Part shown: positions 10,554-18,168 of the stretch, piece by piece | Numbering within the stretch: the first letter of the stretch is position 1 | Layout of the letters: every line of letters starts with the position of its first letter | Source of the DNA: Pelomonas sp039929605 | GTDB lineage: Bacteria; Pseudomonadota; Gammaproteobacteria; Burkholderiales; Burkholderiaceae_C | Direction: 5' to 3' | Assembly (NCBI RefSeq): GCF_039929605.1 | Contig: NZ_JBDSQX010000076.1 | Span: 1 to 64,000 of the forward strand | Length of the DNA stretch: 64,000 nucleotides | Program-made: the position numbers and the translations under genes | Notes under the pieces: model-generated | Seen by the model: only the letters and a program-made list of their open reading frames with translations | Database searches by the model: none | Told to the model about the DNA's origin: nothing

Positions 10554-11222
10554 TCAGGCCCGGGTCATCTCGTAGACGAAGAACCGCTGACGTTGGGTGT
10601 CGTCGAGGGCTTCGCTGGCCAACTCCGTGGTCTGCAGGCCCGCCGCCTGCGCGAGGCGCTTCATGGCTTCGATTTCACCGAAGTTGGACTGCACGAAATA
10701 GATGCGCCCCTTGGGCTTCAAGTGCTGGCCCACGCCTTCGAAAAAGCGGGTGTTGGTCTTGAAGTCGGTATCCCATTGGGACATCGCCACCACATCGTGC
10801 GCAGGCTTGTTCCTGAACGGCAGATTGGCCATGATGACGTCGAAACGCTCTTCGCCCAGCGCTTCGAACAAGTTGGACTGCACCACTTGCATGGTGCCGG
10901 CAAAGCCGTGCATCTGGGCATTGTGGGTGGCGCTCTGGATGGCCGCCGGGTTGATGTCCACGCCCACCACGCGCGCCGCGCCGCGGTAGCAGGCAAAGAC
11001 TCCGATGACGCCCGAGCCTGTCCCCACGTCGAGCACACTGTCACCCGGCGCGACCTTGAAATGCCTGACGAGCGGCAGGCTGTCGGCGAATGGCCAGAAG
11101 GTGTCGGGATACACCAGGAACTCCTTGTCCAGATAGCGCACCGTTCGGCCCTCGGGCGGCACGGACTTGAAGAGTTGCTGGCGCTGCGTTTGCCATTGGT
11201 CGGTAAAGCTAGCCAAGTCCAT
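10554..11222 (-). CDS. Class I SAM-dependent methyltransferase (HemK/MTS-like)
   Basis: The product has 222 residues. Motif I is VLDVGTGSGVIG, followed by an acidic strand end VVGVDINPAA, and the catalytic-type motif NLPF stands where N5-glutamine and N6-adenine methyltransferases have NPPY. The start at 11222 is chosen because a GGAG site (complement of 11230-11233) lies seven bases upstream; the frame stays open further but would translate a 9-bp tandem repeat and overlap cysC out of frame. It lies between cysC and the sulfotransferase on the same strand, so it may methylate the same metabolite or be a protein or RNA modifier. The substrate cannot be predicted. Confidence 0.82.
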   Translation of the reverse strand: MDLASFTDQWQTQRQQLFKSVPPEGRTVRYLDKEFLVYPDTFWPFADSLPLVRHFKVAPGDSVLDVGTGSGVIGVFACYRGAARVVGVDINPAAIQSATHNAQMHGFAGTMQVVQSNLFEALGEERFDVIMANLPFRNKPAHDVVAMSQWDTDFKTNTRFFEGVGQHLKPKGRIYFVQSNFGEIEAMKRLAQAAGLQTTELASEALDDTQRQRFFVYEMTRA

Positions 11223-11246
11223 GAGCGTTCTCCAAGTAATCTGTGC

Positions 11247-11291
11247 GCGCTTCGGGCGCTTCGGGCGCTTCCGGCAATTCGGGCAATTCGG
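11247..11291. repeat. Five-copy 9-bp tandem repeat between cysC and the methyltransferase gene
   Basis: Five head-to-tail 9-base units fill this stretch: GCGCTTCGG twice, GCGCTTCCG once, then GCAATTCGG twice. It begins five bases after the cysC stop codon and ends 24 bases before the methyltransferase start. Because the unit is three codons long, copy-number change would not alter frame; it would change the spacing between the two genes. Such short arrays are typical sites of slippage. Confidence 0.9.
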
Positions 11292-11295
11292 GCGC

Positions 11296-11892
11296 CTAGC
11301 CAGGAAAACTGATTGAGTCGTCGCCGCCGGTGCCACGACCTGCGCCACGCAGCCAGGCCACGCGTTTGCCGTGGTGCCCGAGTAGTGCCTCAACGCAGGC
11401 ATCAACCGAAAGCTCACCAGTCGCCAGCGCGATATCGGGGTGCTCGGGGCGTTCGTACGGCGCGGAAACGCCCGTGACTTGCAGGACCGTCCCCTGCCTG
11501 GCTTTGCGATACAGGCCTTTCGGGTCCCGCGCAGTACACACCTCGACGGAAGCGTCGACGAAGACTTCGAAATATCGCCCTTCGGGGAAACGCTGGCGAG
11601 CGCGCTGGCGATCAGCCTGGTAAGGCGCGATGCAGGAAACAACCGCGATGAAGCCCTCCTGCGCGAACAGGCACGCGACCTCAGAGATTCGCCGGACGTT
11701 TTCACTTCGGTCCTCTGGCGAAAACCCGAGATCGCGGTTGATGCCTTCCCGCAAGACATCTGCGTCAAGCATGCAGGCCTCATACCCTGCGGACCTCAGG
11801 CGGTGGTGAAACGCCTGGGCAAGGGTCGTCTTGCCCGAGCCGGGCAGCCCGGTCAACCAGTAACAGGCACCGACCTGGATGCTGTTCGCCAC
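11296..11892 (-). CDS. cysC: Adenylylsulfate (APS) kinase
   Basis: This enzyme phosphorylates APS to PAPS, the donor used by sulfotransferases. The 198-residue product has Walker A GLPGSGKTT near residue 15, the substrate motif MLDADVLREGINRDLGFS, and the family segment VVSCIAPYQADRQRAR; length is that of stand-alone CysC. Translation starts at a GTG at 11892, supported by a perfect AGGAG site six bases upstream (complement of 11899-11903). No ATP sulfurylase subunit (CysD/CysN) or PAPS reductase is adjacent, which argues for sulfate transfer, not assimilation. It opens the run cysC - methyltransferase - sulfotransferase - ureohydrolase and starts 78 bases after the hybrid kinase gene. Confidence 0.95.
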   Translation of the reverse strand: MANSIQVGACYWLTGLPGSGKTTLAQAFHHRLRSAGYEACMLDADVLREGINRDLGFSPEDRSENVRRISEVACLFAQEGFIAVVSCIAPYQADRQRARQRFPEGRYFEVFVDASVEVCTARDPKGLYRKARQGTVLQVTGVSAPYERPEHPDIALATGELSVDACVEALLGHHGKRVAWLRGAGRGTGGDDSISFPG

Positions 11893-11970
11893 AAATCTCT
11901 CCTGGAATTTTTGTGCGCTTTCGCCCTGGCCTCGGGGCGGATGCTCAAAGAGGCGATCCTTGGCAACTCG

Positions 11971-13563
11971 TCATGAAGAAGACTTCTTCGTAGCGAGCGT
12001 CAATAGACGTGCGACTTGCGGAACGATTTCCCGGAAGGCGTTTTCCTTCGCGATCACGGCCAACACGCCTGCCCGCCGCGCTTCTTCGAAAAGTTCGTCG
12101 GTGATCAATCCTGAACTGATGGCGATGGGCAAACCGGGCCTGATCAAGGCCACCTCGCGCGCCACTTCAAGGCCGGAAAGTCCCGGCATGTTGTAGTCGG
12201 TCACGAAGACATCGACCCGCAGAGACTCGTCCTTGATAGCGGCCAGCGCACTGGCGGCATCCTGAAAGCCGCTGCACCGGTAGCCCGCTCTTTCAAGCGT
12301 GCGGACCATGACGAGCATGACGGTCTCATCGTCGTCGAGATAGACGACATGCTCGCCGCGCGCCGCCTCCAACGGCGCTGCGTGTTCAGCAGCCGGCTGC
12401 ATCATCAACGGCGAGGCGGTCGCAGGCAGAAGGACATGAAAAGTGCTGCCCGCACCCGGTTGGCTGTCCACGGTGATGCTGCCGTGATGACTGACGACGA
12501 TGCCATGGACGACCGACAAGCCGAGCCCGGTACCTTGCCCGGCCGACTTGGTCGTGAAGAATGGCTCGAAGATCCGTTCGAGCGTTGGCGCGCCCATCCC
12601 CGTGCCCGTGTCCTGCACCCACAGATGGACATGAGGCCCCGCAGCCAGGCCACGCATACGCGCGGTGCTGGCATCAATGTGAGCGGCCTCCAGGCCGATG
12701 ACGATTTGCCCTGCCTCGCCTCGAAGCGCATGCCAGGCGTTCGTGCACAGGTTCATCAAGACCTGCTGCAATTGGGTTGCATCGGCATTGGCATACAAGG
12801 GCGCTGGGTCCAGCAGCAGCCGAAGCTCGACGCCGGCAGGCAGCGTCGCGCGTAGGAGCCGGAAGGTTTCCTCAACGATGGACTTCAGCGGGATGTTCTG
12901 CAACTGCTGCGGCCGACGGCGGCTGAAGGTCAGTATTTGCCGGACTAGGTCGCGAGCGCGCAGGCTCGCCTGCTGAATCTCACCCAGTGCAACTTGTGCC
13001 GGATGGACGGGGTCAATGTCGGCCCTGGCGAGTTCGAGGTTGCCAAGGATCGCACCGAGGATGTTGTTGAAGTCATGCGCTATGCCGCCGGCCAGCGTGC
13101 CAAGCGACTCCATCTTCTGGGCCTGATGGAGTTGCGTCTCGAACCGGCTCAACTCGGCCTCGGCCTGGCGATGGGCCGCCCGCCGTGCGGCCTGCGCCAG
13201 TTCCCGTTCAAGCGCCGGTCCAAGGCGGCTCAAGTTCTCCTTCATGACATAGTCGTTGGCACCCGCCTGCATTGCGGCGACGGCCGTTTCTTCACCAATC
13301 GTTCCGGAGACGAAGATGAAGGGAATGTCCAAATTCGCCTTGCGGAACTCGGCAAGCGCCTCCAGCCCGCTGAAGCCAGGCAGGCTGAAGTCCGAGATCA
13401 CAGCGTCCCAGGGGCCTTCGATCAGGGCCTGCCGCAGCGTAGGCAGATCCTGCACGCGCTGGCAATTTGGCTCGAAGCCCGCTCGGCGAAGTAGGCGCAC
13501 GGTCAAGCGGAAGTCGTTCTCTGAATCCTCGACGGCGAGAACGTTGATCCGGCGCTCGTTCAT
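11971..13563 (-). CDS. Soluble hybrid sensor histidine kinase (REC-HisKA-HATPase-REC)
   Basis: The 530-residue product has no membrane segment. An N-terminal receiver domain has its phospho-acceptor Asp58 in VISDFSLPG and Lys in YVMKENL. A short helical linker follows, then a HisKA domain with the phosphorylated His in GGIAHDFNN (about 162), then an HATPase domain with N-box LMNLCTNAWHAL and G-box GTGLGLSVVHG. A second receiver ends the protein, with Asp about 456 in VFVTDYNMPG. It overlaps the preceding response-regulator gene by four bases (ATGA at 13560-13563). It probably receives phosphate from the membrane kinase through its N-terminal receiver and relays it onward. No DNA-binding output domain is encoded in the group. 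Confidence 0.93.
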   Translation of the reverse strand: MNERRINVLAVEDSENDFRLTVRLLRRAGFEPNCQRVQDLPTLRQALIEGPWDAVISDFSLPGFSGLEALAEFRKANLDIPFIFVSGTIGEETAVAAMQAGANDYVMKENLSRLGPALERELAQAARRAAHRQAEAELSRFETQLHQAQKMESLGTLAGGIAHDFNNILGAILGNLELARADIDPVHPAQVALGEIQQASLRARDLVRQILTFSRRRPQQLQNIPLKSIVEETFRLLRATLPAGVELRLLLDPAPLYANADATQLQQVLMNLCTNAWHALRGEAGQIVIGLEAAHIDASTARMRGLAAGPHVHLWVQDTGTGMGAPTLERIFEPFFTTKSAGQGTGLGLSVVHGIVVSHHGSITVDSQPGAGSTFHVLLPATASPLMMQPAAEHAAPLEAARGEHVVYLDDDETVMLVMVRTLERAGYRCSGFQDAASALAAIKDESLRVDVFVTDYNMPGLSGLEVAREVALIRPGLPIAISSGLITDELFEEARRAGVLAVIAKENAFREIVPQVARLLTLATKKSSS

Positions 13564-14012
13564 GGCGCCTGCCGCGGGGGGACCTGGTTGAGTGCGAGCC
13601 AGTAGAGGCCGAGCACCTTGACGGCCTCGACGAATTCGACGAAATCGACGGGCTTGCGAACGTAACTATTGGCGCCGAACGAATAGCCAGAGATGACGTC
13701 TTGCTCCTCCTTGGACGATGTCAGGATGACCGTGGGCAGGAGCGCCGTTCGTGGATCGGCGCGCATCGCCTTGAGCACCCCCAGCCCATCCAGCTTGGGC
13801 AGCTTCAGGTCGAGGATGATCAGTGTCGGCAGCGGCGCATTGGCCCTGTCGACGTGGGCACCCCGCGCAAAGAGAAAGTCGAGCGCCTCGACACCGTCGC
13901 GGGCGACGACGAGCGGGTTCATCAGATGGCTGCGCTTGAAGGCCCGCAGCGTCAGCGCAACGTCGTCGGGATTGTCTTCAACCAGCAGGATGGTCTTGTT
14001 CTCTTCGTTCAT
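13560..14012 (-). CDS. Single-domain response regulator (CheY/Rcp1-like)
   Basis: The 150-residue product is a bare receiver domain: acidic pair in LLVEDNPDD, phospho-acceptor Asp68 in LIILDLKLPK, conserved Thr/Ser in VILTSSKEE and Lys in VRKPVDF. The DLKLPKLDG and SYVRKPVDF patterns are those of the Rcp1 group that partners cyanobacterial-phytochrome-type kinases. The upstream kinase has the matching SVSHDLRSPL dimerisation motif. It has no output domain, so it acts as a phosphate shuttle or by protein contact. Its start lies 35 bases inside the end of the kinase gene, and its stop overlaps the hybrid kinase start. Confidence 0.93.
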   Translation of the reverse strand: MNEENKTILLVEDNPDDVALTLRAFKRSHLMNPLVVARDGVEALDFLFARGAHVDRANAPLPTLIILDLKLPKLDGLGVLKAMRADPRTALLPTVILTSSKEEQDVISGYSFGANSYVRKPVDFVEFVEAVKVLGLYWLALNQVPPRQAP

Positions 14013-15450
14013 CGTCTCGCTCCGTTGGGCGGAAATAGAAGGTCGCTCCTTGCCCGGGTGAAGAGTGGGCCCCGAGCGACCAGCCGTGGCGACGCATCAC
14101 GCGCTGGACGATGGCCAGCCCGACGCCCGTGCCCGGGAAATCAACCTCGTGATGCAGGCGCTGGAATGCACCGAAGAGGCGGGAGGCGTAGGCCATGTCG
14201 AACCCCGCGCCGTTGTCGGAAACAACACAGACTTGGTGTCCGTCCTGGTTGCGCGTACCCACCTGGATGAAGGCCTCGTCGACCTTGCCGGTGAACTTCC
14301 ATGCGTTGTCGAGCAGGTTCTGCAGCGCTATCGCCAGCAGTTCGCGGTCACCCCGAACGACGATGCCCTTCTCGATGTCCCATCGAACCCGGCGTTCGGG
14401 CTGCGCCCGAGTCAAGGTCGAGGCGATTTCCTGGGCCATCGCGCTGAGGTCAACATCTTGAATCCTCAATTCAGCTCGGGTGACCCGCGCCAGGCCGAGC
14501 AGTTCGTCGATCAGGCGGCCCATCCGCTGGCTCGCCCCGCGTATGCGTTGCAGGCTATCGCGGGCTTCGTCGTCGAGCCGGTCTCCATAGTCCTCCAGGA
14601 GGGCAAGGGAGAAGCCATCCATGCTGCGCAACGGGCTGCGCAGGTCATGGGAAACCGAATAGCTGAAGGATTCGAGCTCCTGGTTCAGCGACAAAAGCTC
14701 CCGGTTGCTGACTTCGAGCCGGTCAAAGGAGTCCTTCAGCACGCGAGTCATCGCGTCGAAGTGGCGCGCCACATCGCCCAGTTCATCGGCACTCCCCGCG
14801 TCAAGTGCGAACGACCAGTTACCGGCGGCGACCTCGCGGGTGGCCAGCTCCAGGCGCGCAATCGGAGCCAGAACGTCGCGCCGGAACAGCCACGCGGCGA
14901 CGCCGGTCAGGACCGCCATCGCCAACAAGCCGATCCCGGTGATCATGACGACGCGGCGTTGCGTCGTGTCGATTCGCGCTCCGGCGTCGTCAATGAGCTG
15001 CGCGGCCTCCACGAGGCCGTTTTGCTGCAGGATCAGTATCCGGCTCGACAGCTGGGCCTCGAACCGGCGCTGCACGTCGTCGGCGGCACCCGCGCCCGCT
15101 GTAGCCGCATCGACCTCACCGAACAGGCGGTGGCTGGCCTCTCCCTGGCTACGAAGGCTCTCCAGGATGCCGGCGGCTGCGCCGTCAAGTGGGACAGGAG
15201 TCGCGAGCAGGCCCTCGAGCCTGTGCCACACGGCTTGCTCCTGCAATCGCGCGCGCTCACGTCGATTGAGCAGGTATTCGAACGTGACCATGCGCATGTT
15301 GTTGAGCGCGCCGGCAATCTCGACGCTGTGGCGCCGCTGCGCCACAGCCGCCCGCACCTGCGCATCGGCCCAGGCGATGCTGATGGCGATGAGCACCATC
15401 GTGCCGAGCATCAGCGTTGCGGCCAGTTTGGCCTTGCTGCTGATCTTCAT
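13978..15450 (-). CDS. Membrane sensor histidine kinase with HAMP domain
   Basis: The 490-residue product starts at 15450, the ATG overlapping the binding-protein stop (ATGA), directly before a charged N-terminus and first membrane span (LAATLMLGTMVLIAISIAWA). A helical periplasmic region of about 135 residues follows, then a second span (MITGIGLLAMAVLTGVAAWL, about 165-185), a HAMP segment, a HisKA domain with His about 267 in YSVSHDLRSPL, and an HATPase domain with N-box LLDNAWKFTG and DNGAGFD. It is coupled on both sides to the binding protein and the receiver gene, so it most likely senses the state of that binding protein across the membrane. Confidence 0.92.
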   Translation of the reverse strand: MKISSKAKLAATLMLGTMVLIAISIAWADAQVRAAVAQRRHSVEIAGALNNMRMVTFEYLLNRRERARLQEQAVWHRLEGLLATPVPLDGAAAGILESLRSQGEASHRLFGEVDAATAGAGAADDVQRRFEAQLSSRILILQQNGLVEAAQLIDDAGARIDTTQRRVVMITGIGLLAMAVLTGVAAWLFRRDVLAPIARLELATREVAAGNWSFALDAGSADELGDVARHFDAMTRVLKDSFDRLEVSNRELLSLNQELESFSYSVSHDLRSPLRSMDGFSLALLEDYGDRLDDEARDSLQRIRGASQRMGRLIDELLGLARVTRAELRIQDVDLSAMAQEIASTLTRAQPERRVRWDIEKGIVVRGDRELLAIALQNLLDNAWKFTGKVDEAFIQVGTRNQDGHQVCVVSDNGAGFDMAYASRLFGAFQRLHHEVDFPGTGVGLAIVQRVMRRHGWSLGAHSSPGQGATFYFRPTERDDERREQDHPAG

Positions 15451-16472
15451 CGCACCACCGTGACCCGCTCCGGGCCTACTGCAAGCAAGGCGTCCAGAGA
15501 GAGATGGGATAGGAAGTTTGGCATTGGCTGAGCGGGCGCATAGCCGCGCGCCATGGCCCACATCGCCACGTCCTCGAGCGTGACCAACTGAGCCTGCTGC
15601 TGCTCGACCTCGAAGGTCATGTCCTGCCAAGACGGATCGAGGGCTCCGGGTTTGAGCTTGATCTGCTCCGCAAGGGCGGCTTTGGCCTGCTGGGGTTCGG
15701 CCTGCGCGAAGGCTTCGGCGTCAGTCAATGCCTGCAACAAACGACGCAACTCTTGCTGATGCGCCTGTACATAGTCGTGAAGGCCGACCAGAACGAACCT
15801 CTGCGCGTAGGCGTCTGGCGCATGGAGCGAGACGATGGCATTGCCGAAGGCACGCTCGGCCTCGTACCGCACCGGTTGCCAAGCCGCGACGCCGTCCACA
15901 AGGCCGTCGCGCAGCGATTCGATCAGTTTCGAAGGCGGCAGATCAACCAGCTGGAGCGATTGGGGTGCAATGCGGTAACGCACCAAAAATGCCCAGAGAA
16001 AGTACTCGCCGCTCGTCCCGAGGGTGACCCCGATCTTGCGCCCCCGCAGGTCATCTGGTGTACGGATGCCGCGATCGACGCGGCCCAGCACGGCCAACTC
16101 GTTCGACGCGCTGGACACCGAGGCGACGATGCTCAGCGGAGCGCCCTTGAGCACCTCGACAACCACCGGTACGTCGGCTGCGACGGCCAGATCGGCCCGC
16201 CCCCGCAGCAAGTCGGCCAGCGCAGCCTTGCCATGCGTCTGAGGGAGCAGGGTTGCCTCTAGCCCTTGATCACGGAAGAAGCCACGAGCCGACGCAAGAT
16301 GGAACAGCCCCGCATGCGGAACGAGGGGAGTTGCTATACGGAGCTTCGATATCCCCTCAGCAGGGCTGACACGGTGACGATTCAATCCGTACAGGGATGC
16401 CAGCAACGTGGCGCCACCAATGCCGATCAAAGCGTGACGACGTCTCAGCCCAGATGGGATGGGTGCGTGCAC
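15447..16472 (-). CDS. SsuA/THI5 (NMT1)-type periplasmic binding protein, orphan
   Basis: The GTG at 16472 is chosen as start because a GGGAG site lies six bases upstream; this gives 341 residues with a basic N-terminus (GLRRRHALIG) and a hydrophobic span, i.e. a signal sequence or twin-arginine-like leader. The mature part follows the NMT1/SsuA fold: LRIATPLVPHAGLFHLASAR, then GFFRDQGLEATLLPQ, RADLAVAADVP and DLRGRKIGVTLGT. Relatives bind alkanesulfonates, taurine, nitrate or pyrimidine precursors. No ABC permease or ATPase is adjacent; the gene runs by a four-base overlap into a sensor kinase. It is therefore better read as a ligand-sensing partner than as an uptake component. Confidence 0.82.
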   Translation of the reverse strand: MHAPIPSGLRRRHALIGIGGATLLASLYGLNRHRVSPAEGISKLRIATPLVPHAGLFHLASARGFFRDQGLEATLLPQTHGKAALADLLRGRADLAVAADVPVVVEVLKGAPLSIVASVSSASNELAVLGRVDRGIRTPDDLRGRKIGVTLGTSGEYFLWAFLVRYRIAPQSLQLVDLPPSKLIESLRDGLVDGVAAWQPVRYEAERAFGNAIVSLHAPDAYAQRFVLVGLHDYVQAHQQELRRLLQALTDAEAFAQAEPQQAKAALAEQIKLKPGALDPSWQDMTFEVEQQQAQLVTLEDVAMWAMARGYAPAQPMPNFLSHLSLDALLAVGPERVTVVR

Positions 16473-16707
16473 TTGAATCTCCCAAAGCAACTGGCCCCGC
16501 AACAGTGCGCCTACGGTACTGATTGATGGCTGCACTCGAATGATCGGAGGGTATGAGTCCGCCCCATCTTTTACAAGCTGCGCTTGCCCAATGTTCGGCC
16601 GGATCCGCCATTTTTGACGGTTAGCACCGAATCCTCGGTAAGTTCGACCTTTCGGAGGCGAACTTGGACCAAGGCCTTGATGGCCCAGAGGCCGTCTGCC
16701 CGGGTCA
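16473..16707. other. Intergenic region, probable promoter of the binding-protein/kinase operon
   Basis: This 235-base gap separates two same-strand units. It is less GC-rich than its surroundings, especially at 16560-16620, as expected for a promoter of the minus-strand run that starts at 16472. No pair of promoter boxes is convincing by eye. A strong inverted repeat lies at 16640-16665 and is listed separately. Confidence 0.45.
16640..16665. other. Long inverted repeat between two operons
   Basis: AAGTTCG at 16640-16646 pairs with CGAACTT at 16659-16665, extended by CCT/AGG around a TTCGG loop, with one bulged A. It lies after the kinase-Usp gene on the minus strand. No T-run follows on either strand, so it is either a Rho-assisted 3' end stem or an operator. 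It is strong for its position. Confidence 0.55.
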
Positions 16708-18168
16708 TCAACCCGCAGCAGGCTCCCGCACCACCGTGACCGTGCAGTCCGACTCCGCCACCACCTGGCTCGACACGCTGCCCAGGTAGCGCCGCAGCGC
16801 CGACGCGCCGCGCGCGCCCATGACGATGTGGTCCACGCCGTTGCGGCGCGCGAAATCCACCAGCGCATCGGCCACGTCCGGGGCCTCCAGCACATGGAAG
16901 GTCAGCCGTCCGTCCGCCAGGTTCAAGGCCTTGCTGATCGGGTGGGCCCAGTGCTTGAGCGCGATGAGCTGCTTCACGTGCAGGCTCTGGCCGTGCTGGT
17001 CGGTCAGGTCGTCGATGCCGATGCGGTTGATCTTCATGACGGCCACGCAGGCCAGGCGTGCGCCGGTTTCGGTCTGCACGATGCGGCGGACGGTCTCGCA
17101 CAACTGCGCGCGCAACTCGGGCGTGCCGCGGTCCACCTCCACTGCCGCCATGACGATGGGGCTGCGGGCGAGCTGCTCGCCGACCGGCGCGGGCGGCGTG
17201 GGTTCGGCGCCGAGCGCGAAGAACCAGCGCTTGAGCCGCAGCATCGCGCCGCTGACACGCAGCTTCTCGGCCCGCGCCGTCAGCACCACGCCGGTCGGCT
17301 CGCGCAGGTCCAGCGCCAGCTGGGCGGCGCTCTGGTAGCGCTTCTCGGGCTTCACCTCCAGGCAGTGCAGGATGATTTCCTGCAGCCAGGGCGGCAGCTC
17401 CGGCCGGATGGCGCGCGGTGGCACCGGCTCGACGTACAGGCGCCGGCGCAGGCCGCGCACCGAGTCCGGTTGGCCGAAGGGCCGCTCGCCGGTGGCCAGG
17501 TGATAGAGCATCACGCCCAGCGCGAACAGGTCGCTGCGCGGGTCGCTGCGCACGAACTGCACCTGCTCCGGGCTCATGTACGGCCCCGTGCCCATGGGCA
17601 GCGTGAACTCTTCTTCCAGCAGGTCGGGCAGCTGCTCGTGGCGGCTCAGGCCGAAGTCCACCAGCACGGCCGTGCCGTCGGGGCGGAACATGATGTTGCT
17701 GGGCTTGATGTCCAGGTGCACGACATGCTGGCGGTGCAGCGCGGCCAGCGCGGTGGCCACGCGGGCGCCGATGAAGGCCACCTCCTCGGGCGGCAGCGGC
17801 GCGTCGTCCAGCCGGGGGCGCAGCGTGTCGCCGGGAATGCGCTCCATGACGATGTAGGCCTTGCGCGTCCAGTCGCCGCGCGCGACGAAGCGCGGCACAT
17901 GGGCCCCGCTCAGTTGCGGCATCAGCATCTGCTCGACCTCGAAGCCGACGATGGTGGCCGGGTCCTCGCCGCCCATGATGCGCGGCACCTTCATCAGCAG
18001 CTCCATGCCGCCGTCCGTGCCGTCGCCCGGGCCATCCACCCGGGTAACGCTCCACAGGTTGGCCATGCCGCCCTGATGCAGCCGCGCCTCCAGCCGGAAG
18101 CCGTCCAACTCCTGGCCGGGTTCCAGCGGCACGAAGCCCGGGCTCGTGAAGGGCAGTGGCGCCGTCAT
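16708..18168 (-). CDS. Ser/Thr protein kinase fused to a universal stress protein domain
   Basis: The 486-residue product joins two domains. Residues about 20-300 are a Hanks-type kinase with ATP-anchoring Lys60 (LLMKVPRI), catalytic loop HLDIKPSN (about 153), LVDFGLS and MSPEQ. The glycine-rich loop is degenerate (LHQGGMANL). Residues about 335-486 are a UspA domain ending HIVMGARGASALRRYLGS and CTVTVVRE, which keeps the G-2x-G-9x-G ATP-binding pattern. It has no membrane span and no PASTA repeats, so it is cytoplasmic. It probably couples nucleotide or stress sensing to protein phosphorylation. Its start codon shares one base with the stop of the metallophosphoesterase gene (TAATG), suggesting an opposing kinase/phosphatase pair. 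Confidence 0.93.
   Translation of the reverse strand: MTAPLPFTSPGFVPLEPGQELDGFRLEARLHQGGMANLWSVTRVDGPGDGTDGGMELLMKVPRIMGGEDPATIVGFEVEQMLMPQLSGAHVPRFVARGDWTRKAYIVMERIPGDTLRPRLDDAPLPPEEVAFIGARVATALAALHRQHVVHLDIKPSNIMFRPDGTAVLVDFGLSRHEQLPDLLEEEFTLPMGTGPYMSPEQVQFVRSDPRSDLFALGVMLYHLATGERPFGQPDSVRGLRRRLYVEPVPPRAIRPELPPWLQEIILHCLEVKPEKRYQSAAQLALDLREPTGVVLTARAEKLRVSGAMLRLKRWFFALGAEPTPPAPVGEQLARSPIVMAAVEVDRGTPELRAQLCETVRRIVQTETGARLACVAVMKINRIGIDDLTDQHGQSLHVKQLIALKHWAHPISKALNLADGRLTFHVLEAPDVADALVDFARRNGVDHIVMGARGASALRRYLGSVSSQVVAESDCTVTVVREPAAG

Noticed and set aside
11223..11783. N-terminal extension of the methyltransferase frame up to 11783
   Set aside because: It would translate the 9-bp repeat and overlap cysC out of frame; a good ribosome site supports the start at 11222.
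16473..16895. Upstream extension of the binding-protein frame
   Set aside because: It overlaps the end of the kinase-Usp gene out of frame and lacks a signal sequence at its start; the GTG at 16472 has a ribosome site and is followed by a leader peptide.
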